Part shown: positions 14,825-22,130 of the stretch, piece by piece | How the letters are laid out: every line of letters starts with the position of its first letter | Position numbering within the stretch: the first letter of the stretch is position 1 | DNA from: Spirochaetota bacterium | GTDB taxonomy: Bacteria > Spirochaetota > Spirochaetia > Treponematales > Breznakiellaceae | DNA: 23,709 bases | Reading direction: 5' to 3' | Assembly (NCBI GenBank): GCA_023406985.1 | Contig: JAEXTK010000111.1 | Location: forward strand, 1-23,709 | The notes under the pieces: model-generated | Databases searched by the model: none | What the model saw: the letters and a program-made list of their open reading frames with translations, nothing else | What the model was told of the DNA's origin: nothing | Made by a program: the position numbers and the translations under genes

Positions 14825-15678
14825 CGCTCCTCCACGCGGATGTCGTTCTTGCCGCTCTTTTTCACCTCGTACATGAGATCGTCCACCGTTTTCAGCATGG
14901 GGCCCACGGTTGACGGCAGCACGGCGAAGACCGCGGCTCCGACGCTCAAAGTCACGTTCCATCTCCGCGCCTCCATTTCAAGCCGCACCTTGTCGTTGAT
15001 CCGCGCCAGCAAATCCCTGAGCGCTTCGGCCTCGATATCCTGGACGATGAGCGCGAACTCGTCGCCTCCAAGCCGGGCGACCAGATCCGAGGGGCGCACC
15101 TCCCGACGCATGATGGCGGAGACCGTGACGAGGACTTCATCGCCGATGCCGTGCCCGAGCGTGTCGTTGACGGCCTTGAAATTATCCACGTCCATATAGG
15201 CGATCCCGATCTTCCGTTTTTCGCGAACCGAGGTCTTGATGACCTTGTTGGCGTACTCCTCGAAGAACCTCCAGTTGGCCGCCTTCGTCAACGGATCGTG
15301 GAACGAGACGTCCTTCACCTCCTCTATCGTGCGGAGGAGCTTCGATAGGAGGAGCGTATGGAAGATGAAATAGCCAAGTCTTACGAAGGTGTTCCAGATG
15401 GGTATGAGGACACTGTCGTACCGTAGATCAGCGTAGAGGTCGGCGACGATCCAAACGATCGCGCAGACCGCCGAAGCCGCTAGGCCGAGGGTCCGGCCGC
15501 TGAGGAAGACGGCGAGGGTGACGGGTATGAGGTAGAAGATGGAAAACGATATCCGGCTGCCGACCTTAAGGTCTGCGAAGCCGAGGAGGAAGATGATGAC
15601 GGCGGTGATGAGCGCGGCGCGTACCGGTCCTGTTTTTTTGATCGTGAACGTGATCGACGTATCGCGGTCTCCCGTCAT
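14821..15678 (-). CDS. Membrane diguanylate cyclase (GGDEF)
   Basis: The 285-residue protein makes cyclic di-GMP from two GTP. The N-terminal 115 residues hold about four membrane segments, in a pattern seen in many GGDEF proteins (ISFSIFYLIPVTLAVFLSGR at 43-62, IPIWNTFVRLGYF at 92-104). The GGDEF domain begins near DPLTKAANWRFF (128-139). YMDVDNFK (161-168) carries the first metal Asp, and the active motif is an intact GGDEF at 204-208. RPSD at 195-198 is a correctly spaced inhibitory I-site. One deviation is 'TKAANW' where 'TGLxNR' is usual. No large periplasmic domain exists, so an external signal would have to come through the membrane part or a partner. It lies 39 bases after the methyltransferase gene and overlaps the SBP gene. 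Confidence 0.93.
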   Translation of the reverse strand: MTGDRDTSITFTIKKTGPVRAALITAVIIFLLGFADLKVGSRISFSIFYLIPVTLAVFLSGRTLGLAASAVCAIVWIVADLYADLRYDSVLIPIWNTFVRLGYFIFHTLLLSKLLRTIEEVKDVSFHDPLTKAANWRFFEEYANKVIKTSVREKRKIGIAYMDVDNFKAVNDTLGHGIGDEVLVTVSAIMRREVRPSDLVARLGGDEFALIVQDIEAEALRDLLARINDKVRLEMEARRWNVTLSVGAAVFAVLPSTVGPMLKTVDDLMYEVKKSGKNDIRVEER

Positions 15679-15717
15679 GGTCGGTTCCTTCCGAATTCGT
15701 AATGACGCATCTCGCCC

Positions 15718-16485
15718 TTAGACGGAGCGTTGCGCTACCCGCCGCGCCTCGATATCCACGAGCGCGAAGGCGTTCCGGTATTCCGTCCGTCCCTCGGCCA
15801 TCTGCCGCCGCAGCTTCTCCAGACCTTTCTCGTACGCCGCGTCGTTGATCATGGCCAATTGGGAAATGTCCCGCCGCTCGAAATCCTTCGCAATCTTCTC
15901 CAGGGGCAGCCAGGCCTCCTCCGACGTCACGCGGAGGACGGAGGAGAGGCCGCGCCGTTCGAGCTCATAGACGAGGAGGTCGTTCGGCCAAAACCGGTGG
16001 AGGTCCTCGTACCAGGCTTTCGGGCAATAGTGGTATACCCACCAGGCCTCCATGCGTTCGGGCGCGATGTTCTTGAGCTTGAAGAAACCGTCCTCGCGCA
16101 GGAACCGCTGGATCTTGTCGAGCGCGAGTTCCTTCCGCTCGAAATGGTGGAAGGCGAAGTTGCAGACGATGAAATCGAAGTGGCCGTCGGGGAAATCGAG
16201 GTCTTCCGCCTTCGATTGGATGTAGGTGACGTCGCCTTCCTTTTCCTTGGCGCGCGCGAGCATCTGGGCCGAAGGGTCCGCCGCGATCCACTCGATGCTC
16301 TTGTCGCGGTTGAAATGTTCGTTCTGCCGACGGATATAGTTCCCCGTTCCGCACCCGAGGTCCAGGATGCGGATGTGCGACCGCACGTGCAGGATCCGAT
16401 CGATGATCGGCTCCTTTTCGAACCTGCCCCGATCGGCATCCTCGTCGTATTTCTCGGCTATGACGGCGTAGTCGGTTTTTACCAT
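15718..16485 (-). CDS. Class I SAM-dependent methyltransferase
   Basis: A 255-residue methyltransferase. Motif I is ILDLGCGTGNYI at 40-51, which binds the S-adenosylmethionine; IAADPSAQML (67-76) supplies the acidic residue at the end of strand 2; SKAEDLDFPDGHFDFIVCNF (91-110) covers motifs II and III; AFHHF follows as in the methyltransf_11 and methyltransf_25 families. The C-terminal 110 residues are rich in Trp, Tyr and charged residues and probably form the substrate lid. The substrate is unknown. The ATG at 16485 has GGAGG six bases upstream. It overlaps the end of the metallo-beta-lactamase gene by seven bases, so the two are likely translated in series. Confidence 0.88.
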   Translation of the reverse strand: MVKTDYAVIAEKYDEDADRGRFEKEPIIDRILHVRSHIRILDLGCGTGNYIRRQNEHFNRDKSIEWIAADPSAQMLARAKEKEGDVTYIQSKAEDLDFPDGHFDFIVCNFAFHHFERKELALDKIQRFLREDGFFKLKNIAPERMEAWWVYHYCPKAWYEDLHRFWPNDLLVYELERRGLSSVLRVTSEEAWLPLEKIAKDFERRDISQLAMINDAAYEKGLEKLRRQMAEGRTEYRNAFALVDIEARRVAQRSV

Positions 16486-17228
16486 GAAGATCCTCCGAGC
16501 AATGCGAGGGTGTGCTTCAGCAGGTTCCCGTCCCCGCACGGACCGTGTCCGGGAACGAGGAGCTTGATATCCGGATACGCGTCATGAAGCGCGCGGATGA
16601 CCCGGGGCCAGTTTTCCGGATCCGCGTCGGCGACGTTGCCGACGTTCCGGGAGTCCGCGCTCTTCACGATGCAGCCGCCGAACAGGATCCGGCGCGAAGG
16701 TTCCCAGACGGTGATGTTGTCCGGGGCGTGGGCGGGCCCGAAATAGTCGACGCGGAGCGCGAGGTCGTCGACGCGGACCGTATCGCTGCGGACCGGCCGA
16801 TAGTCGGCCGCGTACGGGGGACGGCCGAGGAGCTCGTACGTCAGGTCGGTCATGTAGACGGGAATCCGGCCGTCGGCCACGGTCCGCAGCCCGCCCGCGC
16901 GATCGTCGTGGGAGTGGGTTATGAAGCAGGCCGCTACCGGCTTTCCGATGGCCTCGTCGATGAAGCGGAGTATCCGTTCGGTCCCCGGCTCGTCCCAGGC
17001 GGTGTCGATGAGGACCGCGCTCCGTTCGGTCTCCAGGATGAGGCCGTTGGACGGCGTCTTGACGCCCCCGTACAGGGCGTACGACCGATGGACCCAGGCG
17101 CCTTCCCCGACCTTGAGGAACTCCACGGGAAACCGGTCCGCCGGTTCCGGCGCGCCGAAGACGGCGCCGCCGAGCGCGATCAGGAGCGCCGTTTTTAGGA
17201 ATGCACGTTTCGTGATGGGCCTCCGCAT
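16479..17228 (-). CDS. Subclass B1 metallo-beta-lactamase
   Basis: The 249-residue product carries every zinc ligand of subclass B1: His105, His107 and Asp109 in THSHDDRAGG, His167 in GPAHAPDN, Cys186 in FGGCIVKS and His228 in VPGHGPCG. Lys189 matches the B1 lysine that holds the substrate carboxylate, and NVGNVADADPENWP (195-208) matches the loop typical of B1 enzymes. Length fits the family. The N-terminus MRRPITKRAFLKTALLIALG has a KR variant of the twin-arginine motif with a hydrophobic core, so periplasmic export, possibly via Tat, is likely. This would hydrolyse beta-lactams including carbapenems if it works as its motifs suggest, though activity is untested and some look-alikes have other substrates. 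There is no Shine-Dalgarno sequence. No mobile element is nearby, so it looks chromosomal. Confidence 0.9.
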   Translation of the reverse strand: MRRPITKRAFLKTALLIALGGAVFGAPEPADRFPVEFLKVGEGAWVHRSYALYGGVKTPSNGLILETERSAVLIDTAWDEPGTERILRFIDEAIGKPVAACFITHSHDDRAGGLRTVADGRIPVYMTDLTYELLGRPPYAADYRPVRSDTVRVDDLALRVDYFGPAHAPDNITVWEPSRRILFGGCIVKSADSRNVGNVADADPENWPRVIRALHDAYPDIKLLVPGHGPCGDGNLLKHTLALLGGSSW

Positions 17229-17294
17229 GCTTTTTCGGTAACAGAATATCGCGCATTCGGCGGAGTTCCGCGAGGACGGCGAAGGCTACGACGA

Positions 17295-19226
17295 TTACTG
17301 CCCCACCGGGGGCATCTCGGTGCGGAATTCGGCGCCGCTCGCGGGTTTCGCGAAGTAGTAGCCTTGGAGGTAGTCGCAGCCGAAGGCGGCGAGGATCTCG
17401 GCCTGGCCGGCGGTCTCCACCCCCTCCGCGACGATCTTGCGGTTGAGGCGTTTGATGAGCTCGATGGTGCTGTGGAGGATGATGCGGCCCCGCGGGCCTT
17501 CGAAGCCGGCGCGGACGATGCTCTTGTCCAGCTTCACGAGGCTGAACGGCAGCTCCACGATGTACCCGAGGTCGGTGTAGCCCGAACCGTAGTCGTCCAA
17601 GGCGAAGTTGACTTTGCGCTCGGAGAGGAGCCGCATGTTGCTGGTCATGATCTCCGGCGAGTTGACCGCCGCGGTCTCGGTGATCTGGAAGCAGATGCGC
17701 TCCGGGTCGAAGCGCCACGCCTCGATCACGGCGAGGACGTGCTCGGCCAGGTCGCTCTGCATGCACTGCGCGCCGGAGAGCCGCACCTGGATCTTCTCGA
17801 TGCCCTGGTCGGCCAGCGCGCGGGATGAATAGAAGGCGCAGACGTTGTCGATGATCATGAGGCCGAGCCGCTGGGCCAGGCCGTTGCGCTCCGCGGCGCG
17901 GATCAGCTCGCGCTGCGGCACCTGCTTCCCGTCGGCCGTCGGGAGGGACAGCATGGCCTCCGCGAAGACGTACCGGCCTTCCGCGACCGAGTAGATGGGC
18001 TGGAAGAGCAGCCCGATGCGGCCGGTCTCCAGGGCGATGCGGAGGGCCTGTTCCGCCTCGGCCTCGCGCTTGCGGTCTACGAGGTGGAGGTCCGCGGGGC
18101 TCAGCACTTCCCCCTGATCCTCCGCGGCATCGAGGCCGGAGAGGCGCTCGAGGCAATCGAATATTTCCATCACCCCCGTGGCGTCCTCGGGGCAGCGCAG
18201 GAGGCAGAGCTGTATGGAGATGGCCGCCTCGGTCTCTCCGACGGCCCACGGCTGGTCGAATCGCCCCTTGATCTCGTCGATGAGTTTCTGCCGCTTGGCC
18301 TCGTCCGAGGCGTCCAAGAGCAGGGCGAAGGCGTCGTTGTCCACGATGAAGGCGGTGCCGCCCTTACCGACGAGCCGGGAGAGGACGAGGGCCATGGACT
18401 GGAACATGCGGAGCAGATCCCGGATATCGAAGACCTGGCGCATGAGGGGCATGTTCCGGAGGGTCACGAAGAGCACCCGGAAGGGCGTACCGTTCTCCAG
18501 CCGCGTCCGCGAAGCGTTGAGGAACGCCGTCTTGTTGAAGAGGCCCGTCGCGCCGTCCACGAGCTCGGCGGAATTCTGGATGGTGAAGAGCACGAGCAGC
18601 ATGGAGACCGAGGCCGCGAAGCATTCCAGGAGCACGCCGTATCGGGTGAAGATATTCTCGATCGCGATCGCGGCGACGGTCAGCGCCATCACGATGGGGA
18701 TGACGAGCCGGGTCAGGGGCGTCAGGCTCCGGTACCGGAGCGCGTACACGTAGATAACGTACAGCAGGTAGACGAGGCCGAGGAGGTAGAGCACGAGCAA
18801 GCCGGGCCCGTGCCGGTACCCGAGGGCCGGATCGTAGTAGAAGCAGAAGCGGGTCCAGGGATTGGACAGGATGATCGCGAAGGATACGAGATAGGGCAGG
18901 GCGAAGAGGGCCTTGCCGAGGGCGGTGACCGGTTTCTTTCCGGTGAGGGCCGCGGCGTACAGGGCGATCCAGAAGGGCAGGGCGTTGTGGATGAAGTAGA
19001 AGACCCACGTCGATCCGAGCAGGAAGGGAACGCCGAACCGGGCGCTCTCGTTGATGGCCAGGGAGCTGATCGCGCTGGCGAGGGAGCTGCCGAGCGTGAG
19101 CCAGAGGAGATACTCGAAGCGGATGCTCGTGGTGTCCTTCACCTTCTTCTGGTTGTAGAAGATGTAGATGTTGATGCCGGTGAGCAGGGCCGCGATGGCG
19201 TCGAAGTGGACGATATAGGACCTCAT
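17295..19226 (-). CDS. Membrane EAL-domain protein, predicted catalytically inactive
   Basis: The 643-residue protein is a paralogue of its upstream neighbour. About seven membrane segments fill residues 1-217, a degenerate GGDEF-like domain about 220-370 (DNDAF at 296-300 in place of GGDEF), then an EAL domain about 385-635. Conserved parts include DDYGSGY (544-550), Lys565, AEGVET (600-605) and QGYYFAKP (621-628). Three key positions differ: EAM replaces EAL (423-425), Arg482 replaces the metal-binding Asn (VRLS for VNLS), and Gln514 replaces the metal-binding Glu (QITET for EITET). Loss of two metal ligands predicts no phosphodiesterase activity, so it may sense c-di-GMP or regulate its partner. 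An ATGA overlap couples its translation to the upstream gene. Confidence 0.9.
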   Translation of the reverse strand: MRSYIVHFDAIAALLTGINIYIFYNQKKVKDTTSIRFEYLLWLTLGSSLASAISSLAINESARFGVPFLLGSTWVFYFIHNALPFWIALYAAALTGKKPVTALGKALFALPYLVSFAIILSNPWTRFCFYYDPALGYRHGPGLLVLYLLGLVYLLYVIYVYALRYRSLTPLTRLVIPIVMALTVAAIAIENIFTRYGVLLECFAASVSMLLVLFTIQNSAELVDGATGLFNKTAFLNASRTRLENGTPFRVLFVTLRNMPLMRQVFDIRDLLRMFQSMALVLSRLVGKGGTAFIVDNDAFALLLDASDEAKRQKLIDEIKGRFDQPWAVGETEAAISIQLCLLRCPEDATGVMEIFDCLERLSGLDAAEDQGEVLSPADLHLVDRKREAEAEQALRIALETGRIGLLFQPIYSVAEGRYVFAEAMLSLPTADGKQVPQRELIRAAERNGLAQRLGLMIIDNVCAFYSSRALADQGIEKIQVRLSGAQCMQSDLAEHVLAVIEAWRFDPERICFQITETAAVNSPEIMTSNMRLLSERKVNFALDDYGSGYTDLGYIVELPFSLVKLDKSIVRAGFEGPRGRIILHSTIELIKRLNRKIVAEGVETAGQAEILAAFGCDYLQGYYFAKPASGAEFRTEMPPVGQ

Positions 19227-21139
19227 GGCCCCTCCAGGAGTCGGAGGAAATCGGGTACGGGTACCGGTTTGGAAAAGTAGTAGCCTTGGAGGTAATCGCA
19301 CCCGAGGTCGGTCATCGCCCGCGCCTGTTCCTCGGTCTCCACGCCTTCGGCCACTATTTTCATATCCATGCGCTTCAGCATGCCGACGGTGCTCTCCAGC
19401 ATGATGCGTCCCTTCACGCTTTCGAACCAAGCGTTGACGATGGACCGGTCGAGCTTCACGTGGCTGAAGGGCAGTTCCATGAGGTACTTGATGTTGGAAT
19501 AGCCCGTCCCGAAATCGTCCAGGGCGAGGGAGAAACCGGCGGCGGCCAGGGCCCGCAAGTTCTTGACGAGGGTGCCCGAGGAGCCGGCGGCGGCCGTCTC
19601 GGTGATTTCCAGGCAGATCCGGCTCGGATCCAGGCTGTGGGTCCGGGCGGCTTCGATGACCTGACGGGGGAGATCGGGCCGCACGCACTCGGCGACGGAG
19701 AGGTTGATCTCTATGAAGGCGATGCCGCGTTCCGCGAGTCCCTGGTTCGCCATGAAGCCGCATGCCGAGTCCATGACGAAGGCGCCGATCCGGTGGATGG
19801 CGCCGTTCCGTTCCGAGATGGGGATGAATTCGTCGGGAGGCACGAAGCCGAGCTCCCCGTCCTTGAGCCTGATGAGGGCCTCCGCGGAGACGATGCGCCG
19901 TTCGCTCGTGGAGAAGATGGGTTGGTAGAAGACCTTGAAGGCGTCGTGTTCGAAGCCGCGTCCGATCGCGCGTTCGACGGCGGCGCTCCGCTTCCGGTCG
20001 GCCAGGCCGAGGTCCCCGATGTGGAGGACGCGTTTCCCGTCCCACGGCCCGCCCGCCGCGGAAAGCTGGTCCAGGCTTTGGAAGACCTCGGAGACGTCCG
20101 CGCTGTCCTCCGGAAACCGGATGTCGCAGATGCGCGCGGCGAGGGTGACGGGGCTGTAGCCGCCGATCCAGGGCCGGCTGAATCGATCCTGCAGGGACTC
20201 GATGGCGCGGAGCGGATTCCCGCCGTTCTCGCCTTCCTGGAGGATGAGCGCGTACTGGGCTTCCCCCAGGGTCGCCGAGATCGTGTCGGGGAATTCCTTC
20301 TGGAGGTACCGCTCGAACTCCCGCCTGATGCGCGCCTCGAACTCCAGGCCGAAGGTCCGGCGGAGGAAGGCGACGTCCCGCACCGCGACGAGGACCACGT
20401 GGAAGCCTTTCTTGTTCTCCAGGAAGAGGTTGACCTGGGTCGCGAAACCGTTCCGGTTGAAGAGGCCGGAGCCGCTATCGACGAAGGCGTCGGGGTTCTG
20501 CAGGGTGAGCAGGATGATGAGGGAGGAGATGGCGAAGCCGAGGCATTGGAGCAGCTGATCGGGATAGAGGTATTGCACGATGCCGGGCACGAGGGAGACG
20601 GCGACGAAGATGACGACCGCCCCGATCGAATGGCCGGGGAGCGTCTTCCGCGAGCCCAGGACGCACACGACGCTGTACGCCGCGTAGATCACGGCGACGG
20701 CGTAGAAGTAGGGCAGGAAGGGCCCGTGCGTGTAGCGCAGTCGCGCATCGAAGAAGAAGACCGTGGCGAAGGCCGGATTCATGGCCAAGAGGACGAGGTC
20801 GCCGAGCCAAGGGAGCGCGATGAGGGCCTTGTGGAGCTGCGAAATCCGACCGCTCCGTCCGGTCAGGACGAGGATGTAGAGCGCGAACAGGAAAGGAATG
20901 GAGTTGTGGCAGGCGTAGTATGCCGTATTGAGGGCCAGGAGGAGCCACGGCGCGAAAGCGTCGGGAGCGCGGTTCGTGAAGACGGTCACGATGTCGAAGA
21001 TCGTGGAGCCCAGGGTCAAATACAGCAGGCCCGCAAAAAGAACGTTCTGCCGCGAATGCAGGTTCCTCTTGTAGTAAAAGAAGAAAATGTTGAGGCCGAT
21101 GATGACGGCCGCTGCGAGATCGTAATAAAGGACGCCCAT
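19223..21139 (-). CDS. Membrane EAL phosphodiesterase with degenerate GGDEF
   Basis: The 638-residue protein is predicted to hydrolyse c-di-GMP to pGpG. About seven membrane segments occupy residues 1-215. A GGDEF-like domain starts at DSGSGLFNRNGF (221-232), but the catalytic loop is GEAQY (292-296), so it should not make c-di-GMP. The EAL domain has the full set: EAL at 420-422, Asn479 (INLS), Glu511 (EITET), Asp541-Asp542 (DDFGTGY), Lys562, Glu598 (AEGVE) and Gln618 (QGYYFSKP). The start at 21139 lacks a Shine-Dalgarno sequence but follows a strong promoter only 12 bases upstream of it, so the leader is very short. The downstream gene is its paralogue; DNA identity persists in places, for example near 17355-17380 and 19276-19300. 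Confidence 0.93.
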   Translation of the reverse strand: MGVLYYDLAAAVIIGLNIFFFYYKRNLHSRQNVLFAGLLYLTLGSTIFDIVTVFTNRAPDAFAPWLLLALNTAYYACHNSIPFLFALYILVLTGRSGRISQLHKALIALPWLGDLVLLAMNPAFATVFFFDARLRYTHGPFLPYFYAVAVIYAAYSVVCVLGSRKTLPGHSIGAVVIFVAVSLVPGIVQYLYPDQLLQCLGFAISSLIILLTLQNPDAFVDSGSGLFNRNGFATQVNLFLENKKGFHVVLVAVRDVAFLRRTFGLEFEARIRREFERYLQKEFPDTISATLGEAQYALILQEGENGGNPLRAIESLQDRFSRPWIGGYSPVTLAARICDIRFPEDSADVSEVFQSLDQLSAAGGPWDGKRVLHIGDLGLADRKRSAAVERAIGRGFEHDAFKVFYQPIFSTSERRIVSAEALIRLKDGELGFVPPDEFIPISERNGAIHRIGAFVMDSACGFMANQGLAERGIAFIEINLSVAECVRPDLPRQVIEAARTHSLDPSRICLEITETAAAGSSGTLVKNLRALAAAGFSLALDDFGTGYSNIKYLMELPFSHVKLDRSIVNAWFESVKGRIMLESTVGMLKRMDMKIVAEGVETEEQARAMTDLGCDYLQGYYFSKPVPVPDFLRLLEGP

Positions 21140-21151
21140 GTAGTCACTTGC

Positions 21152-21180
21152 ACTGTAGGTTCTGCGCCGGACCGCGTCAA
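21152..21180 (-). promoter_or_regulatory. Sigma70-like promoter for the EAL pair
   Basis: Minus-strand TTGACG (21180-21175), exactly 17 bases, then TACAGT (21157-21152). The boxes match five and four of six positions. The start of transcription would fall about 6 bases before the ATG at 21139. Confidence 0.65.
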
Positions 21181-21195
21181 GCGCTTTCACGCTTG
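21178..21195. promoter_or_regulatory. Dyad between the two divergent promoters
   Basis: CAAGCG (21178-21183) and CGCTTG (21190-21195) form a perfect 6-base inverted repeat with a 6-base spacer. It is centred between the divergent promoters, and each arm contains the TTG of one -35 box. A regulator bound here could control both directions. Confidence 0.45.
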
Positions 21196-21221
21196 CCCGC
21201 CGGTTGCGGCGGGTGTACCAT
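21193..21221 (+). promoter_or_regulatory. Possible promoter for the sensory trio
   Basis: TTGCCC (21193-21198), exactly 17 bases, then TACCAT (21216-21221). Each box matches four of six positions. Transcription would start at about 21228, coinciding with the in-frame GTG chosen as start. Confidence 0.45.
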
Positions 21222-21227
21222 TTCGCG

Positions 21228-22130
21228 GTGCGCGGAAATCGCCGATCTCCCGCCCGTCGGTTCTCACCCGCCCTCGCGTGCCTCTGCCTCGGCGCGTCGG
21301 TAGCGGCCTGCGCGCCCGCCGCCCGCCGCGCCGCCGTTCCCGAGCCCCGGGTGCTCCTCCGCTTCGCGGAGGAGCGGCGGGCCGACCACCCTTCCGCGGA
21401 AGCTTCCCGGGAATTCGCCCGCATCGTAGGGCGGGAGTCCGAAGGCGGCCTCCTCGTGCGCATCTGGGACGAGGGGCGGCTCGGCGGCGAGGAGGCGGTG
21501 GCGGAGCAGCTCCGGTTCGGCGGCATCGACCTGGCGAGGCTCCAGGCCCGCGCGTTGGAATCCTATTCGGCCACGGCCGGCCGGCTCGGCGCTCCCTTCC
21601 GCTTCGCCGACGAGGCCGCGATGGCCCGCGCCATGGAGGGGCCGGAGGGGCGCTCGCTCGCGGAGGAACTCACCGAGGAACGGCTCATCCTCCTCGCCTG
21701 GTACGACGGCGGTCCCGAATGCCGGCTGCTGCCTCCCGGCCGGCCCTCAGGCGATTTCTCCGGGCTCCGCATCGGCGTGGATCCCTCGCGGTCGGCGATG
21801 GACCTGGTCGCCGCCGCGGGGGGCACGCCGGTGCCGCTCGCGCTCCGGGATTTCCGCCGGGCCCACGAGGCCGACCTCGTGGACGGTTTCTACACGACGC
21901 TCCTCGCCGCCTCCTCGGAACGGCTCCTCGACTCCCTCGCGGCGAAGGCGGAGCCGGCCTCACGCTCGCTGGAACTCGTCGTCGCGAGCCGCGTGACCTT
22001 CATGCAGCTCCTCCCCGCCGACCGCGGCACCCTCCTGCGGGCGGCCGCGGCCTCGGCAGAACTCCAGAAGGATTTCCGTTTCCTGGCCGAGCGGCGGGTC
22101 CGAGAAGCCTTGGCGGGGGGAACGCTATGA
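21228..22130 (+). CDS. TRAP-type (DctP-like) solute-binding lipoprotein
   Basis: The 300-residue product resembles DctP-family binding proteins of TRAP transporters. After a signal peptide with lipobox VAAC (Cys28), it reads VLLRFAEERRADHPSA (42-57), REFARIVGRESEGGLLVRI (61-79), GRLGGEEAVAEQLRFGGIDL (83-102), then DFSGLRIGVDPS (176-187) and LVDGFYTTLL (217-226). These follow the family order. The arginine that binds the ligand carboxylate in 'LKIRVP' is replaced by Gly183 in LRIGV, so a typical organic acid may not be its ligand. No membrane subunits follow; a histidine kinase gene overlaps its stop by ATGA, suggesting a sensory role. Start choice is uncertain: GTG 21228 fits the promoter, TTG 21204 and GTG 21213 are alternatives. 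Confidence 0.82.
   Translation: MRGNRRSPARRFSPALACLCLGASVAACAPAARRAAVPEPRVLLRFAEERRADHPSAEASREFARIVGRESEGGLLVRIWDEGRLGGEEAVAEQLRFGGIDLARLQARALESYSATAGRLGAPFRFADEAAMARAMEGPEGRSLAEELTEERLILLAWYDGGPECRLLPPGRPSGDFSGLRIGVDPSRSAMDLVAAAGGTPVPLALRDFRRAHEADLVDGFYTTLLAASSERLLDSLAAKAEPASRSLELVVASRVTFMQLLPADRGTLLRAAAASAELQKDFRFLAERRVREALAGGTL

Noticed and set aside
16582..18249. 555-residue leftward open frame
   Set aside because: It lies out of frame over the metallo-beta-lactamase and the second EAL gene, whose products have clear family motifs; this frame shows none.
19227..20045. N-terminal extension of the second EAL protein
   Set aside because: The upstream part is out of frame over the first EAL gene and is Arg/Pro/Gly-rich. 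The ATG at 19226 in an ATGA overlap is a natural start.
19286..22126. Very long rightward open frame continuing into the histidine kinase gene
   Set aside because: It runs antisense through the active EAL gene, over the divergent promoter and across the DctP-like gene before entering the kinase frame. Its composition (Glu, Gly, Arg, Asp) is typical of antisense frames in GC-rich DNA, and the kinase has its own ribosome-binding site at 22127.
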